Shown here: positions 19,946-30,064 of the stretch, in pieces | Position numbering within the stretch: the stretch's first letter is position 1 | How the letters are laid out: the number at the start of each line of letters is the position of its first letter | NCBI GenBank assembly: GCA_900169235.1 | Contig: FWCC01000036.1 | Location: forward strand, 1-50,901 | Direction: 5' to 3' | DNA from: Zarea fungicola | Lineage: Eukaryota > Ascomycota > Sordariomycetes > Hypocreales > Cordycipitaceae | Length of the DNA: 50,901 nt | The notes under the pieces: generated by a model | Databases searched by the model: none | Told to the model about the DNA's origin: nothing | Seen by the model: only the letters and a program-made list of their open reading frames with translations | Position numbers and translations under genes: made by a program

Positions 19946-20548
19946 ATGTCCAATTCTAACACCACCACCATCGCGCCAGACGCGCTCTTTCTTCTGGATG
20001 AGAGCCGCCCGGATACCTGCGTCCCTGTCCAAGACTCTGTCTTCCGGCTGGTCCAAAAGGCAGGCAACAATGGAGGTCAGTAAAATTACAAACAACCAGA
20101 GTAGTCAAAGTCCACACTCCAACAGTTCCAAGGCCGCGCGACGAGTCGGCACTACGTCCTAGTCCACTTTGCGCCACCGCCATCGAGCGCCCGTGGCTGC
20201 GAGCTTCACTGGAGCATCCCAGAAAACACATTGTTTCAACTTTACGAGGGCAGTCACCAGCTTGACGTTAAACTCACGACCGGGTATATGCAGCCTTTTC
20301 AACCTACGTGGAATAGCCTAATCGCTGGCAATCCCCCCACGCTCGGTCCAGGTGTATTTGGCACAGTAAATGCTGTGCCGGGAGCCAACGCAGTCGTGAA
20401 CACGACAAGCTACCACGATGGGCTTGGCTTTGTGTTTAAATTTGCGGACTGGGTTGAACAAGCCGGTGGAGCAGCGGGCCTGTGTTTCACCTCTCGTTCG
20501 ACAGGATCTCCCCCGCTACTTACTGGCCCTTATTTAAGCTATGTTTGA
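19946..20548 (+). CDS. Hypothetical protein, probably two exons
   Basis: An ATG at 19946 opens MSNSNTTTIAPDALFLLDES and PDTCVPVQDSVFRLVQKAGN, followed by a GTCAGT donor. After a CAACAG acceptor near 20130 a long frame reads FQGRATSRHYVLVHFAPPPS, CELHWSIPENTLFQLYEGSH and FVFKFADWVEQAGGAAGLCF, ending at 20548. The second exon has the alternating hydrophobic pattern of a beta-sandwich and the pattern HYVLVHF..C.L.W..P looks like a conserved fold. It is loosely reminiscent of fungal But2-type C-terminal domains, but this is not firm. The obvious splice joint is one base out of phase, so either a non-obvious junction is used or the gene has a frameshift. No signal peptide is visible. Confidence 0.45.
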
Positions 20549-21507
20549 TGTTGGTGTAGACATCAACGGGTTCCTTAAACGTCGAGTGCGGATATTTACG
20601 GGGTGGGGTATCCCATGCACGGCCTGGATATCATATTCGCGAATAGGGTTGATGCATGGGCGATGGGGAACTTATATATGAAGACTGTTAGTCAAAATTG
20701 AATCGCAACAGTATGATTTGATCAAGTCCTGCAAACAACCGCATATACATGTTCGTAGGCGAACGATTAGCGTAGTGAAGTTGAATGTCGGCCAAACGAC
20801 AGCCTGTCTAGATTTTACCATGTACATAGCAAGACGCTGCAGAAGCATGACTATTTGGTAGCTGATAGCGCCCTAGAGTATAGAGAGATGTTAATACGTA
20901 AATCCGACGCGTTATTACGCGTTTTGGGCAGCTACACTGGGCATGTCGATGGGCGGCCTAGATCGATACCATCCCGCGTAACGTGCGGAGCTGTCACAAT
21001 AAAAGGTGTTGCAATATACGCCTTAAGTACCGCTATCTAAGATGCCATCGATTGCTAATATTGCTATTAAATGATGTGATCAAAATAAGGGTTTTTAGAA
21101 CCTTCTAGACTCACAACAGTCAACTATATAATGAGGAATTTCCTCTAGTTATTCATAGAAAGAATCAAGCTCTTTTTACCTGACTTTGAGGACCTACAAT
21201 TTCATGAGGTTGATCGTGACTGTGATTGTGACAGGAACGCTCGATTTCTTGACTTAACTTAAAGTCTGCGCGGTTCGGTAATAAATTTAATAAATATCAA
21301 GTACTTGCCAGCTGGGCATCCCTTGAGCTTTAGTGATCGAATGACATCTTTGAGCTAGACGTTGAGAGCCTGGAAGCTTTTTCTTCCAGCCAATTAGTCT
21401 AGCTAGTTAACTAACTACGGCAATTAAGCCATACTCATTATATTCATTCAAATTATGAATATCATGCGCTGCTTATGAATGATTTTTCTTTGGCCTGAAT
21501 ATTCAAT
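20549..21507. other. AT-rich intergenic DNA
   Basis: No supported frame. AT content rises after 20840 and the stretch from 21040 to 21490 contains runs of TA-rich words. That is compatible with old repeat-induced or neutral decay of transposon DNA. Confidence 0.4.
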
Positions 21508-21759
21508 TCATGCATTATTGGGACCGCTGGTTCGGGTGGTTGTTTTTCGTTGCCGCTCCTTAGAATGAATCGGGTGATTTCGCCGTCGGTCACAAGTATA
21601 TATTACCGTTTGCTTGCCGCTTCTTTCTTTGGTAGACCTGCCAGTAATAAAAGCGTAGCCCCGTGCCGCTGCCCAAGTGGTTATGGCTTGAAATAGAGCC
21701 TCTCGCGATGTGTAATCACCCTCCGGAGGCAGGCAATTTTTTGGAACTGAGATGGCCAA
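21508..21759 (-). pseudogene. MULE transposase N-terminus (FAR1-type domain), truncated
   Basis: The frame starts MAISVPKNCLPPEGDYTSRE and continues ALFQAITTWAAARGYAFITG..KQTVIYTCDR. This is the characteristic opening of Hop/Mutator-like transposases in filamentous fungi, where a FAR1-like zinc-binding DNA-binding domain begins with PP.....SREAL....WA...GYAF. Only about 83 residues remain. The downstream catalytic and SWIM parts are absent and stops follow directly. It is a solo relic of a Mutator-like element. Confidence 0.65.
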
Positions 21760-22546
21760 CGGTCCTCAGCAGATTTCATACTAGCTACAGGAGCTTGGAG
21801 AAATAATCACTCCCACCTGGGCAATTAGCAGAGTAAAGCAAACTTTAACTTCAATTGCTCGCGCCATGCATCTCTTTAGACGGGACACGACTTGAGGCCC
21901 GCCTTCGCTATACCCAGTACAGTAATTGAGACGGGACCCTTCAGTTTTAAAGGGACGGGGCCCGTCCCCCTATTAGGAGCCTTTGAGGTAGCTTTGGCCC
22001 GCCGCCACTGGCCCAGCGACATTTGCCGGAGCCCTCTCCGTTGAAGTTTTGCCTGGCACATATATGCATGGCTCGGATGGCTGCCTACACCGTCTCTCGA
22101 TCTCATTGGCCCGGAACCAGACTCCGTGGCGGATGTCCGCCCCCCCTCCTTGTCCCCTCCAGAGGGTTAGAAGTTGTTGAGGATACGGCCCCCTGCTTAG
22201 TGGCCAAGGGCCGCTAAGCGGCCCTCTATAGTCTCCATCCGTCATCCACCTTTTTTCGCCAATCGCCCATTTCCCACGGCTGGACGCCGGTCCGGTTGCC
22301 ACCCCGGCCTGGGCGGGTTGAACCCTGAGAAGCACCCGACGCCAGCAATCCCAGCCTTGATATGGGCAGGTGACTCGGGCAGCCTTTATTCATATAAACT
22401 TCTAACGCTGCCCAAGCATAGAGCATCGTAGGCCTCACCTGCCCTTCTCTAAACCTCATTCTACCCTCTCCACCTACATATATTTATATTTATTATTCAG
22501 CCCTGATGCCATCGAGCATCTCCGCGCAGCGCTACGCACTCATCTC
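21760..22546. other. Intergenic, GC-rich block then AT-rich promoter
   Basis: A GC-rich block at 21880-22350 has overlapping frames on both strands without motifs. An AT-rich segment with tatatatttatatttatt at about 22475-22497 lies 50-70 bases before the ATG at 22547 and could be its core promoter. Confidence 0.4.
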
Positions 22547-22801
22547 ATGGCTACAACTGCATTCTCGCATCTCCTGACGTCCGCCAACCTTCTCCCATAC
22601 CGTGGCCGGCTGCTCGAAAACGGGTTTGACGACATCGAGACCCTATCCGACATGACAGAGGCTGACATGCGTACCATCGGCATACCGCTGCGCCTGCGAA
22701 AAGTCTTGGAATGGCTCCTTGCCGACGTGCGCTGGCAGACGGTCGCCGCTGCCCAGACAGATGCCGGCAAGCGCAGCTACCATCTGCAGACCAAAGTCTG
22801 A
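22547..22801 (+). CDS. SAM-domain-only small protein, 84 aa
   Basis: Starts MATTAFSHLLTSANLLPYRG. Nearly the whole protein is a sterile alpha motif: LLPYRGRLLENGFDDIETLS, DMTEADMRTIGIPLRLRKVL and EWLL. The helix pattern, the conserved Y.....NGF.D...L..MTE.D....GI motif and the closing helix all match SAM domains of fungal signalling proteins. SAM domains mediate protein-protein contacts and sometimes RNA binding. A free-standing domain of this size could act as a dominant modulator of a larger SAM partner, but that is inference. The Mutator-like relic lies 800 bases away. It may be the remnant of a larger gene, since no exons are evident around it. Confidence 0.6.
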   Translation: MATTAFSHLLTSANLLPYRGRLLENGFDDIETLSDMTEADMRTIGIPLRLRKVLEWLLADVRWQTVAAAQTDAGKRSYHLQTKV

Positions 22802-22999
22802 AATCGCTACACCGAAGCTAGGCATAAAAGAAAACCTCAGCACCTCAGGCTTATAATTATTTAACCAAGTTATATAATATTCTATGATAAATTATGATAA
22901 CTAACTAAGTAGATACTTAATTATTATTAATTTCCCTCTAAGAAACTATATAGCCAGAATAACCCTATCTAGAATTAAAAATTCTATAAGTGTAACGGG

Positions 23000-23488
23000 C
23001 TAAGCCCGGATGAAGCTCGGTCGGCACTCTCGCCATAATCCCGGCCATCCTGGCCGGGGTCCGCCAGTAAGCGAGATTACACCAGACGAGCTCAGGAGCA
23101 GAGCTCCCTGAGCTCTCCTTTCTTCTTTTTCTCCTTTCTCTTTAGCTTTACGATACTCGTAGTANNCAATATACTTAGCCTGGACCGTTACAGTAGGTTT
23201 GTCCCTCTCTGCCTGGCGTTCTTTTGACGGGTGGTGCTCTTTGCCCTCTATCCAGATAGCACTGGAGAAACGCTGAGGAGTGAGACGCGGCAGCTCCGCC
23301 GTTGGCGCTAGAGCAGCGTTGCAGAAGAGCCTGACGGTTTTCGTCACTGTGCGACGTACTGTGGCCGAGTCTGGATAGGTGGCGTGTTGGATCTCATGCT
23401 CCTGCTGTAGGAGGCGACGTGTAAGCGGGAGGCGTGCCCAACGATTCGCGTTACGTGCCGCTACCTGTTGCAGGAGCAGCCAGCGCTC
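23000..23488 (-). pseudogene. Unrecognised coding-like fragment containing NN
   Basis: A minus-strand frame, open from about 23488 to 23000, reads RWLLLQQVAARNANRWARLP, then QHATYPDSATVRRTVTKTVR, then a charged helix (KAKEKGEKEERR). Two undetermined bases at 23165-23166 fall inside it, so the frame there is not certain. No ATG is obvious at the 5' end. The composition suggests a gag-like or regulatory transposon protein fragment, but no family is recognised. Confidence 0.3.
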
Positions 23489-24263
23489 CTAATAGTCCAG
23501 ACTGTCGGTTTGAAAGCTGAAGCAAAATGTGGGCAGGCAAGCGGCCATGGGATGACCTCAAACGCATACTCTGTAGCTCGTCCATAGCAGTGCAAGCAGC
23601 CAAGAGTTGAATTTCCTGATTGATGCATCTGCCTGCTAGGCAGACGCTTCTGCCTGATAAGCAGGCAGGAGCGATACTAGGCAGCTGCAGAGCATCTGCT
23701 ATTATAAATTAGCTATCTATCTTCTAGATACTGCACAACACTAAGAACAATATAATTAAGCCTTTTAGTTCCAAGTTCAGAGTTCCAACTCCAAGATGAT
23801 GATACGCACGGGACTTCTGAGCCAGTTCCAGGCAGTCCCGTCGACAGTACTCCAATATGCATAGCGTAGACGAGTGATATTCTGTACATAGAAGCTGAGG
23901 AAGGCCAGGAAAGGCTTGACAAGTCAGAGACACAGAACTGCCACAAATGGCCACCTGTATGATAGAGTTGTCCGAACCAGAAGCAAAGCAGAATCCTGAC
24001 CAGGGAGAAACTTTGCCTTCGGGGCTGATAACAACAAGATCAGTAGGTAGATAGAACGCTGCATAACTGCCTCAGAGGCGGTTGGGACAGTCTATGAATA
24101 AAGAAGAAGAAGAAGAAGAAGAAGGAATCCATAGACTGGGCTGCCAGTCTGTCTGTTGAGCGTGGACTGAACCATCAGTCTAAGTTAGTCTGTAAAATGC
24201 AGACCAGACCGATGGTCTACGGACTAATAGTCTGGACTGCAGTCTGGACTATTAGGAGCGCTG
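23481..24263. mobile_element. Inverted-repeat element carrying a LINE insertion
   Basis: Bases 23481-23504 (CAGCGCTCCTAATAGTCC..) are an exact 24-base reverse complement of 24240-24263. The ends start CAG and finish CTG, as hAT-type non-autonomous elements often do. The right arm is packed with AGTCTG/CAGACC units and a near-palindrome at 24224-24255. Flanking 8-mers do not match, so a target duplication is not supported. A truncated LINE copy sits inside; without it the element would be about 450 bp. Confidence 0.5.
23788..24124 (+). mobile_element. 5'-truncated Tad-like LINE 3' end with (GAA)n tail
   Basis: The segment matches the 3' end of the LINE at 31405-32656 on the other strand. Shared features are the last codons (TGLLSQFQAVPSTVL against [15 protein letters not shown]), the GCGTAGACGAGTGATATT that follows, and the terminal GGGACAGTCTATGAAT. 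It ends in (GAA)n at 24102-24124, a tail typical of target-primed insertion. Only about 330 bp remain. Confidence 0.7.
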
Positions 24264-25685
24264 CTCTGAAGTTGCCTCATCGTCATGATCTCTCCACAAG
24301 GAGCTTAGTGCGGAAATCTAGACTTTAGGTGGCATGCCGCTGATTGATCAAAAGGAATGAGCAAAGCACGCTAGAGCAGTACATCATTAAAAATTTCCGT
24401 AAATCCAAGAATACCTACATACCTGGAGGCAGTTGATTCAGCCGAAACATTTTCCTGTGCGATCCAAATGGCACCTACAGCGGGCGTCGATCAGATATCC
24501 CCCGACAGTCTGGACTTTGGAATCTGATTCTAGACCATTATTGACGCAAAAAAAAGAAGAAAAAATTAATCCGCGACATATACTGTAAAGTAGAGTAGCT
24601 GATCGACGAACTTATGTACTGCGCAGATCAGTTACCTATGGGAGGGGTTTACTATTTTAATGTCACGCAGAGCAGGAATATCGCATAGTTCTAATGCAGT
24701 TGATTGGCTAAGAAAGTGTAACTATCTACGAGTGCGTGTGGGAAGGTAACCCCTTATGCGGTGGCCCTGGGCATGTTAGATATGCCTGGACCTAGACGGT
24801 GATTGGACACTCAAACTTGGGAAATCGGTTTAAGCGATACCCGGTTATAGGAATTTGGTGTAGGGAAGAGAACGCACTCCCCGGCCAAGCCGACGCTGAG
24901 CAACAAGCAATAGAATCATTAGTTCTGGCTTAATAATATTGTTATTCAAACCCCATGGTGAATCAATTACAATATCGCGTTTCTAACAAGCCTTTCACCG
25001 TCTAGGTCCAGGCAAATCTAACAAGGCTCCGCCCAGGCTGACCCCCTGGTTGTGTCAATAATCACACCCCGCGCAACATTTATTTAGTTTCTGTGGTTGT
25101 ACCTACTGTACGGGCGTTTGAGACTGCTTTGAGTCTAGAACAAATTGAACACCAGACCAGAACCAAAATCTAATACATTCCTTGCCATTGCTTCCAGGTC
25201 AATTTTGGGCGATGCGTGTGACCGCTGGCATCTGATTAGCTAAATCAGCGCTCATGTTGGCAGGCCAGCGGCAGGCCTTTACAGCCACTTTAGCGAATTA
25301 CAGCGATTCGGTGAGAGAGTTAAACTTTCCGGAATTCCTGGGACAGTGGCACTGTCGTTGATTCGTTGAGGATAGTGAAATACAACGGAATGTAGCTGAA
25401 AGCTAAGGAAGAGTAAAAAAAAGGTTAAAATGTGCTTCAAGTTGCTCAGGGCAACCTGCCCTTTTCAGCAAATTTCCAGTACACCCAACAATTATCTATA
25501 TAAGGATGTATTCCTCTCGCCAGATTTACTTAGCAATCTTGAAACGTAAGAAGAACATGATTTAAATACTAAAGGCCGATCTTACTACGCAAAAGAAATA
25601 TTCAAATACAGCCCAACCAATATTTGAATATATTTCCACTGTTTAACCAACAACCCTTGTTGCTCATACAGTCCTACACGCCACT
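24264..25685. other. AT-rich intergenic DNA without genes
   Basis: No supported frame. A third copy of CCGACAGTCTGGACT, which also occurs in the left arm of the inverted-repeat element, lies near 24507. The segment is otherwise unassigned. Confidence 0.4.
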
Positions 25686-26027
25686 ATGAAAAATAGGATT
25701 ATTATTGTGACGACAATTGCAGGAGCTGTAACTTCAATGGCTATGGGGCATCATGGTATTGATCAGAGATCTGATACCCCTTTTTTTGTTCTAAATGCTA
25801 CTACATATCCTCCTCATTTTCTTCCTGAAATAGCTACTAAGCCTATTAAGGATACACTTCAACATACTTGGGCAAAGTTGTACAACTGTAGTATGGCCTT
25901 ATACTACACAACACGTGTAGTATGTGTAGTATGCCTGTTGTACAACGTGTTGTATACACGTAACACAACATCGATAATTTCTCTCCAATTTCATGAGTAT
26001 TACGTCGCTCTAGAGATTCTCCGCCGT
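25686..26027 (+). other. Palindrome-rich hAT end, possible small ORF
   Basis: An ATG at 25686 opens MKNRIIIVTTIAGAVTSMAM, with a hydrophobic start that could be a signal peptide, but the frame runs into repeat DNA after about 64 codons. From 25877 the sequence is dense in palindromes: GTTGTACAAC at 25877-25886 and 25937-25946, ACACGTGT, and several GTGTAGTATG units. These are probably the subterminal binding repeats of the hAT element that begins just downstream. Confidence 0.35.
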
Positions 26028-27706
26028 CTATTCTATGTCATCCGAGTCAAACTCTAGCTCGGCATCCATTTCATCCACCCCTTCCATGGCCGTGACGATG
26101 TGTACAAGACTAATATGCCCGTTCCTCAACCAATTGCCCATGCACTCAAGCCTTTCGAGATTCTCCGCTGTCATCCGAAGCCTATCCCATGACTGTGTCC
26201 GACGAGCGCCTGAAAAAGTCCGTTCTGGTTCTGCGGAGGAGGGAGGGATTGAGAGTATATCGATGGCCATGCGGTGCAGCCGAGGATATCGTTGTTGTTG
26301 CTCTGGTAGACACCACCATTCCAAGGGAGTGAGAGGTTTAATTGCGATGGGCCTGGCATTGATAAATAGCTGTACATCATCCTCATCTGTGATGTCAGCC
26401 ATCTCGACCTGCAGAGCGCGCTTCAGCTGATCTAACTCGTTTTTCGACATTTCCGGAGAGGGTGGCGAGCCATCCACATCCATCAAATTATCCTGAGACG
26501 GGCTCAGCGGAATATTCTGATACTTGTCTTCCCAGATACGCCGTGTGGCATCAAGGGCTTTTTGATGCCATTCTACTGGCCAGTTCTGTGTGAGATAGCG
26601 GCTTCTCTTAGACGGGTCAAGTAGCATGGCCGCGGCGTATACGGGAACGCTATCGGTGAGCTCATAATACTTGTTCAGGATGAACCACCCCATCTCAATC
26701 GAATGAACCATTCGAAGGTCCTTATGCTCTCCGGATGAGTATAGTTTCTTCGGCTGTTCGAAAAAGGCGAGTATTGCATCCATCATTTCAAGCGATTGAG
26801 ATAGACCTGCACGGTCGCCTTCAATCCACAACGTGCCACTGCAGAAGACTCCGAGGAACAGGTGTGCACGGCCCAGTATCTCCCAGTCAGCGTGAGTCAG
26901 AGTAGTAATGCCACAAGCGTCGGCGTACTCGTGTAGAAACTTGATGATCTCATCCTTCTTGCGCATGGCTCGATCAATCATGAAGTACCACGATGACCAT
27001 CATGTATCGTTGTCGATCCCTAGACTGATTCCGATAGCCTGGTCCCATAGATCATGGTGCATAGAGCTACTTCGAAGCCATACAGCCAGGTTGTGAAGCT
27101 TCTCGAGAGCAGTGGTTGATCCCCAGCCTTCAAACCCATGCTGTTTGGTCCTACCTTTAGCCGTTTCGGCAATCTTTTTCGCCTTTGCCCCATCCATGTT
27201 ATTTTGCGCCACAGGTGCCCCGATTGCTGCAGAGAATACTTCGTACGGGTCACTATCCTCAGCGAGATCCACCGCATCCAGGGCCGCTCTAAGAGCCTCC
27301 TTTGACTTGGCCAGAAGGAAAGCTTGAAGCGCAAGGTTAAGGATGTGATCGAGGCAACGGATTCGGCAGGCCACAGGATCAAAATCGACCTAAGATGTGA
27401 GCAGGCTACGACTCGGAGGGAGATGACTGTCGCAATTACCTGGTATTCCGCCATCAATTGCTTTGATAGCTCTTTCAGAAGCGTGTCGTTTGACGTAGCG
27501 TTATCGCCAGTATGACAACCAATCCTGGTGGTGATACCATACTCTTTGAGAACCCTGAAGATATGCACGGCCTGGTGTTCTCCGCTATGACTGTGCGACA
27601 CTTGGGGAAGGCCTAATAGAGCTTTTCGAAGCTTGTACTCATGGTCGACCCATTGTGCACAGATAGCTAGATGCCCTCGACGCGCTGACGACGTCCACAT
27701 GTCCGG
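26028..27706 (-). pseudogene. hAT transposase, one nonsense codon and 5' truncation
   Basis: The coding part is in two exons (27706-27440 and 27389-26028) separated by a 50-bp intron with GTAATT..CTTAG sites, in phase. The catalytic fold starts at DMWTSSARRGHLAICAQWVD and includes KLRKALLGLP and NATSNDTLLKELSKQL, then CLDHILNLALQAFL and LEKLHNLAVWLRSSSMHHDL. A TGA at 27000-27002 stands in GIDNDT-*-WSSWYFM where hAT proteins have Arg, so a single CGA-to-TGA change explains it. The C-terminal hAT dimerisation region follows intact (YPRLHRMAIDILSIPPSSAE, PERTFSGARRTQSWDRLRM). The upstream BED finger and N-terminus are missing because the neighbouring hAT element starts exactly at 27707. Confidence 0.88.
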
Positions 27707-27726
27707 CAGACTTCTCAACAAGCAGT

Positions 27727-27800
27727 ACTGATTGATAAGACCCGTACTGATACTGATTGATTGATTACTTCCATACTGATACCGATTGATTAGCCTATCA
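27727..27800. repeat. Subterminal ACTGATTGAT repeats, left side
   Basis: At least five copies or partial copies of the motif ACTGAT(T/A)(G/C)ATT occur here, with matching ones at 29958-30044. Clustered repeats next to the terminal repeats are typical of hAT elements. Confidence 0.65.
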
Positions 27801-27865
27801 GTAAGTGCCAAGACATGACGTAATTGTGCCAAACAGCCCATATTGCCACTCCGATTGTTCCCATC

Positions 27866-29374
27866 CTAATTGTCATCCTCCTGAACCACATGCATCTTCC
27901 GAATAAGGTCGTTCCTGTTCCAACTTCCAAGGCACTCAGTCATCTCAATGCTTTCTGCCCCGAGGCGTGCACGGTCATACGAGACAGTACGTCGAGCACC
28001 GGAGAACACGCGTTCCGCCTTGTCAGACATGGGCGCAATCGACAGGACGTCAATGGCCATCTTATGCAGTCGCGGGTATTCCATCCTTTGCTCCTCTCTA
28101 GTCCACCATTTGAGGGGGGTGCCTACGATCTTGCATGGTGGACCATTCATAAACTTCTCCAGCTCATCTTCGTCGTCGCACGCCTCCGTCACGTCGAGCG
28201 ACTGTGCCAATTTATCATACGCTGTCATCTGCATATCTGGAGGCGGCTCTGCAGCACTAGCAACCGGGAGATCCTTATACTGGGCCCAAATCTGCCTAGC
28301 CTTATTGATCGCGCCATCATGCCAGCTCTCGTGCCAGTTCTGGCGCAGGTACTTCAATCGTTTGGATGGATGGAGAAGCAGGGCCGCAGAATATACAGGC
28401 GTTTCATCTGTCTTGAAATAGTACTTGTCGAGCACAAACCAGCCCATGCGGATCGAATGGATGAGACGTTGATTACCACTGTATCTCTGCTATGAAATAG
28501 TTAGCGCTGTCGTACATCAGCAACCGCCCCAGCAGATGTGTACCTTGGCATCTTCGAAATGCTTGAGTAAAATGTCCATATGGTAAAGCAGCTGGTCCAA
28601 AGACGACCACCTGTCCTGTTGCGCCAGCGTAGCCTGCCAGAAAGGTTGCAGGAAGTCCACCGTCAACTGGAGCACATCCCAGTCGTCTTGTGTAAGACTA
28701 TCATCACCCAGGGCCTTATGATGCTCTTGCTGAAACACCATGAGCTTATCCTTCTTCTCGAGTGCAGTCCGGAGTAGCATGTACCACGAGTTCCATCTCG
28801 TTGCGTTGTCAATGCCCAGTGCACGGCCTGCCAGACGCTGCCACGCATCACTGTGCATAGTCGAACTTCGAATAAACACAGCAATATTATGCAGCTTGCC
28901 AAGGGGACCCATCGATCGCCATAGTAATATCGATTGTTCTTCACGAGATGCCAGCTGTCGATTATTCTCCTCCGCATGTGCGAATGCAACTTCGAGCGAC
29001 TGTTGTAGCGCCTTCTTGGCCGGCCGTTCTTCGTCACCGAGGATGATGCCGTGGTCGGTTCGCATGTGCCGCTTGGCGCTTGTTGTGGAAACGGTGCGCC
29101 ATGGCGGGCTGTGACAGTGTTGGCAATACCAGAGCCTCTGATTGTTCTGGTGCATCGCTTCGTCTTCTCGAGGCACTCGGAAGTGCTTCCAGGTTTCTGG
29201 CGCCCGTAATTTGCGTTTCTTCGGGTGCGATAGCGGCGTAGACACAGCAGCCGACTCTGTGGAAAAGGGGGTAGAATAACGTCGCCCAACTGCGGAAACA
29301 CTGGATTCCGGCGCAGGCGAGGTCAGCGCTTCATATTCGACTGCCCCGGCAAATAGGGAAGAGCCGGTAGGCAT
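27866..29374 (-). CDS. hAT-derived BED-finger/dimerisation protein, 484 aa
   Basis: Two exons (29374-28544 and 28489-27866) join in phase across a 54-bp intron (GTACAC, branch GCTAAC, ATAG). After a polar head comes a BED-type zinc finger: WKHFRVPREDEAMHQNNQRL and WYCQHCHSPPW, then KRHMRTDHG (CX2C, X17, HX4H), residues about 63-112. The protein then jumps directly to LGKLHNIAVFIRSSTMHSDA and GIDNATRWNSWYMLLR. The front half of the RNase H-like catalytic fold, which carries the first acidic residue (compare DMWTSSARRGHLAI in the neighbour), is absent, a deletion of very roughly 250 residues. The hAT dimerisation region is complete (YPRLHKMAIDVLSIAPMSDK, AERVFSGARRTVSYDRARLG). It should bind the element ends and dimerise but not cut, making it a candidate repressor or a defective element protein. 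No stop or frameshift is seen. Confidence 0.85.
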
Positions 29375-29957
29375 ACCGACGCGTGGCGCGTGTTTGAGTC
29401 GACGGCTGGGAAGACGATCTGTTGCAATGGCACGCGGCCGCTAGCACTTTGGTCTGACAAACCACTGTGGGCCTTTGACGGCTTTTATTTAGGTGCAGCA
29501 GGACCTTTTTTTCCTCTTCCCCCCCCTTTGTAAGGTAAGGAAAGGCTATGCGGCGGGGCATGAAAGCTGGCACACTCTCCTCCCACTTGGCGGCATCTGT
29601 ATTGGGTTCCGCTACGCTAGTAACTAGTACATCTAGCATTTTAGTAGGCCGATTCTGTCGTAGTATGGCGGGAAATCAGGTATGCGGGTTTGGGAAGATT
29701 CACACAATCTGACTAAAGATTTGATACAGGGAAGAATAATTGAAGAATTGAATAGCTAAGAGGAGAGATCCCCCGGAGCTCTCCTGTATTGACTGGCTAC
29801 CCTATAGATGGAACTTAGATAATGGCTACTTGTGTATGCTAGACATTTAGTATGGCAGAGCTAGTATTTCTTAACTACGTGGCATAGTTTGACTGAAGCG
29901 CGTATCCAACGCGTCAGGTCGCCAACCGCGTTGAAATTGTTCGCAGGGTCACGTGTT

Positions 29958-30044
29958 TTACTGATTACTGATTGATTGATCAGGAGCTTACTGATACTGA
30001 TACCATATCAGTATCAATCAGTAAGCAGTACTGATTGATAACTG
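29958..30044. repeat. Subterminal ACTGATTGAT repeats, right side
   Basis: Counterpart of 27727-27800, with both orientations present (for example TATCAGTATCAATCAGTA facing CAGTACTGATTGATA). Confidence 0.65.
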
Positions 30045-30064
30045 ACTGCTTGTTGAGAAGTCTG

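Larger units (their letters stand above)
27707..30064 (-). mobile_element. Second hAT element with 20-bp terminal inverted repeats
   Basis: Perfect 20-bp inverted repeats start CAGACTTCTCAACAAGCAGT (27707-27726) and end at 30064. CAG..CTG ends are usual for hAT elements. Both subterminal zones (27727-27800 and 29958-30044) carry multiple ACTGATTGAT / ACTGATACTG motifs in both orientations, probably transposase binding sites. The element encodes one intact protein. The 8-mers outside (ATGTCCGG and CAACGCCT) differ, so no target-site duplication is present. Confidence 0.75.

Noticed and set aside
22110..22340. Possible tRNA-like B-box (gggttgaaccc)
   Set aside because: No A-box, no acceptor-stem pairing and no plausible cloverleaf around it.
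24127..24260. CRISPR-like array from repeated AGTCTG words
   Set aside because: Units are too short, irregular and in both orientations; this fits a repeat element, and the host is a eukaryote.
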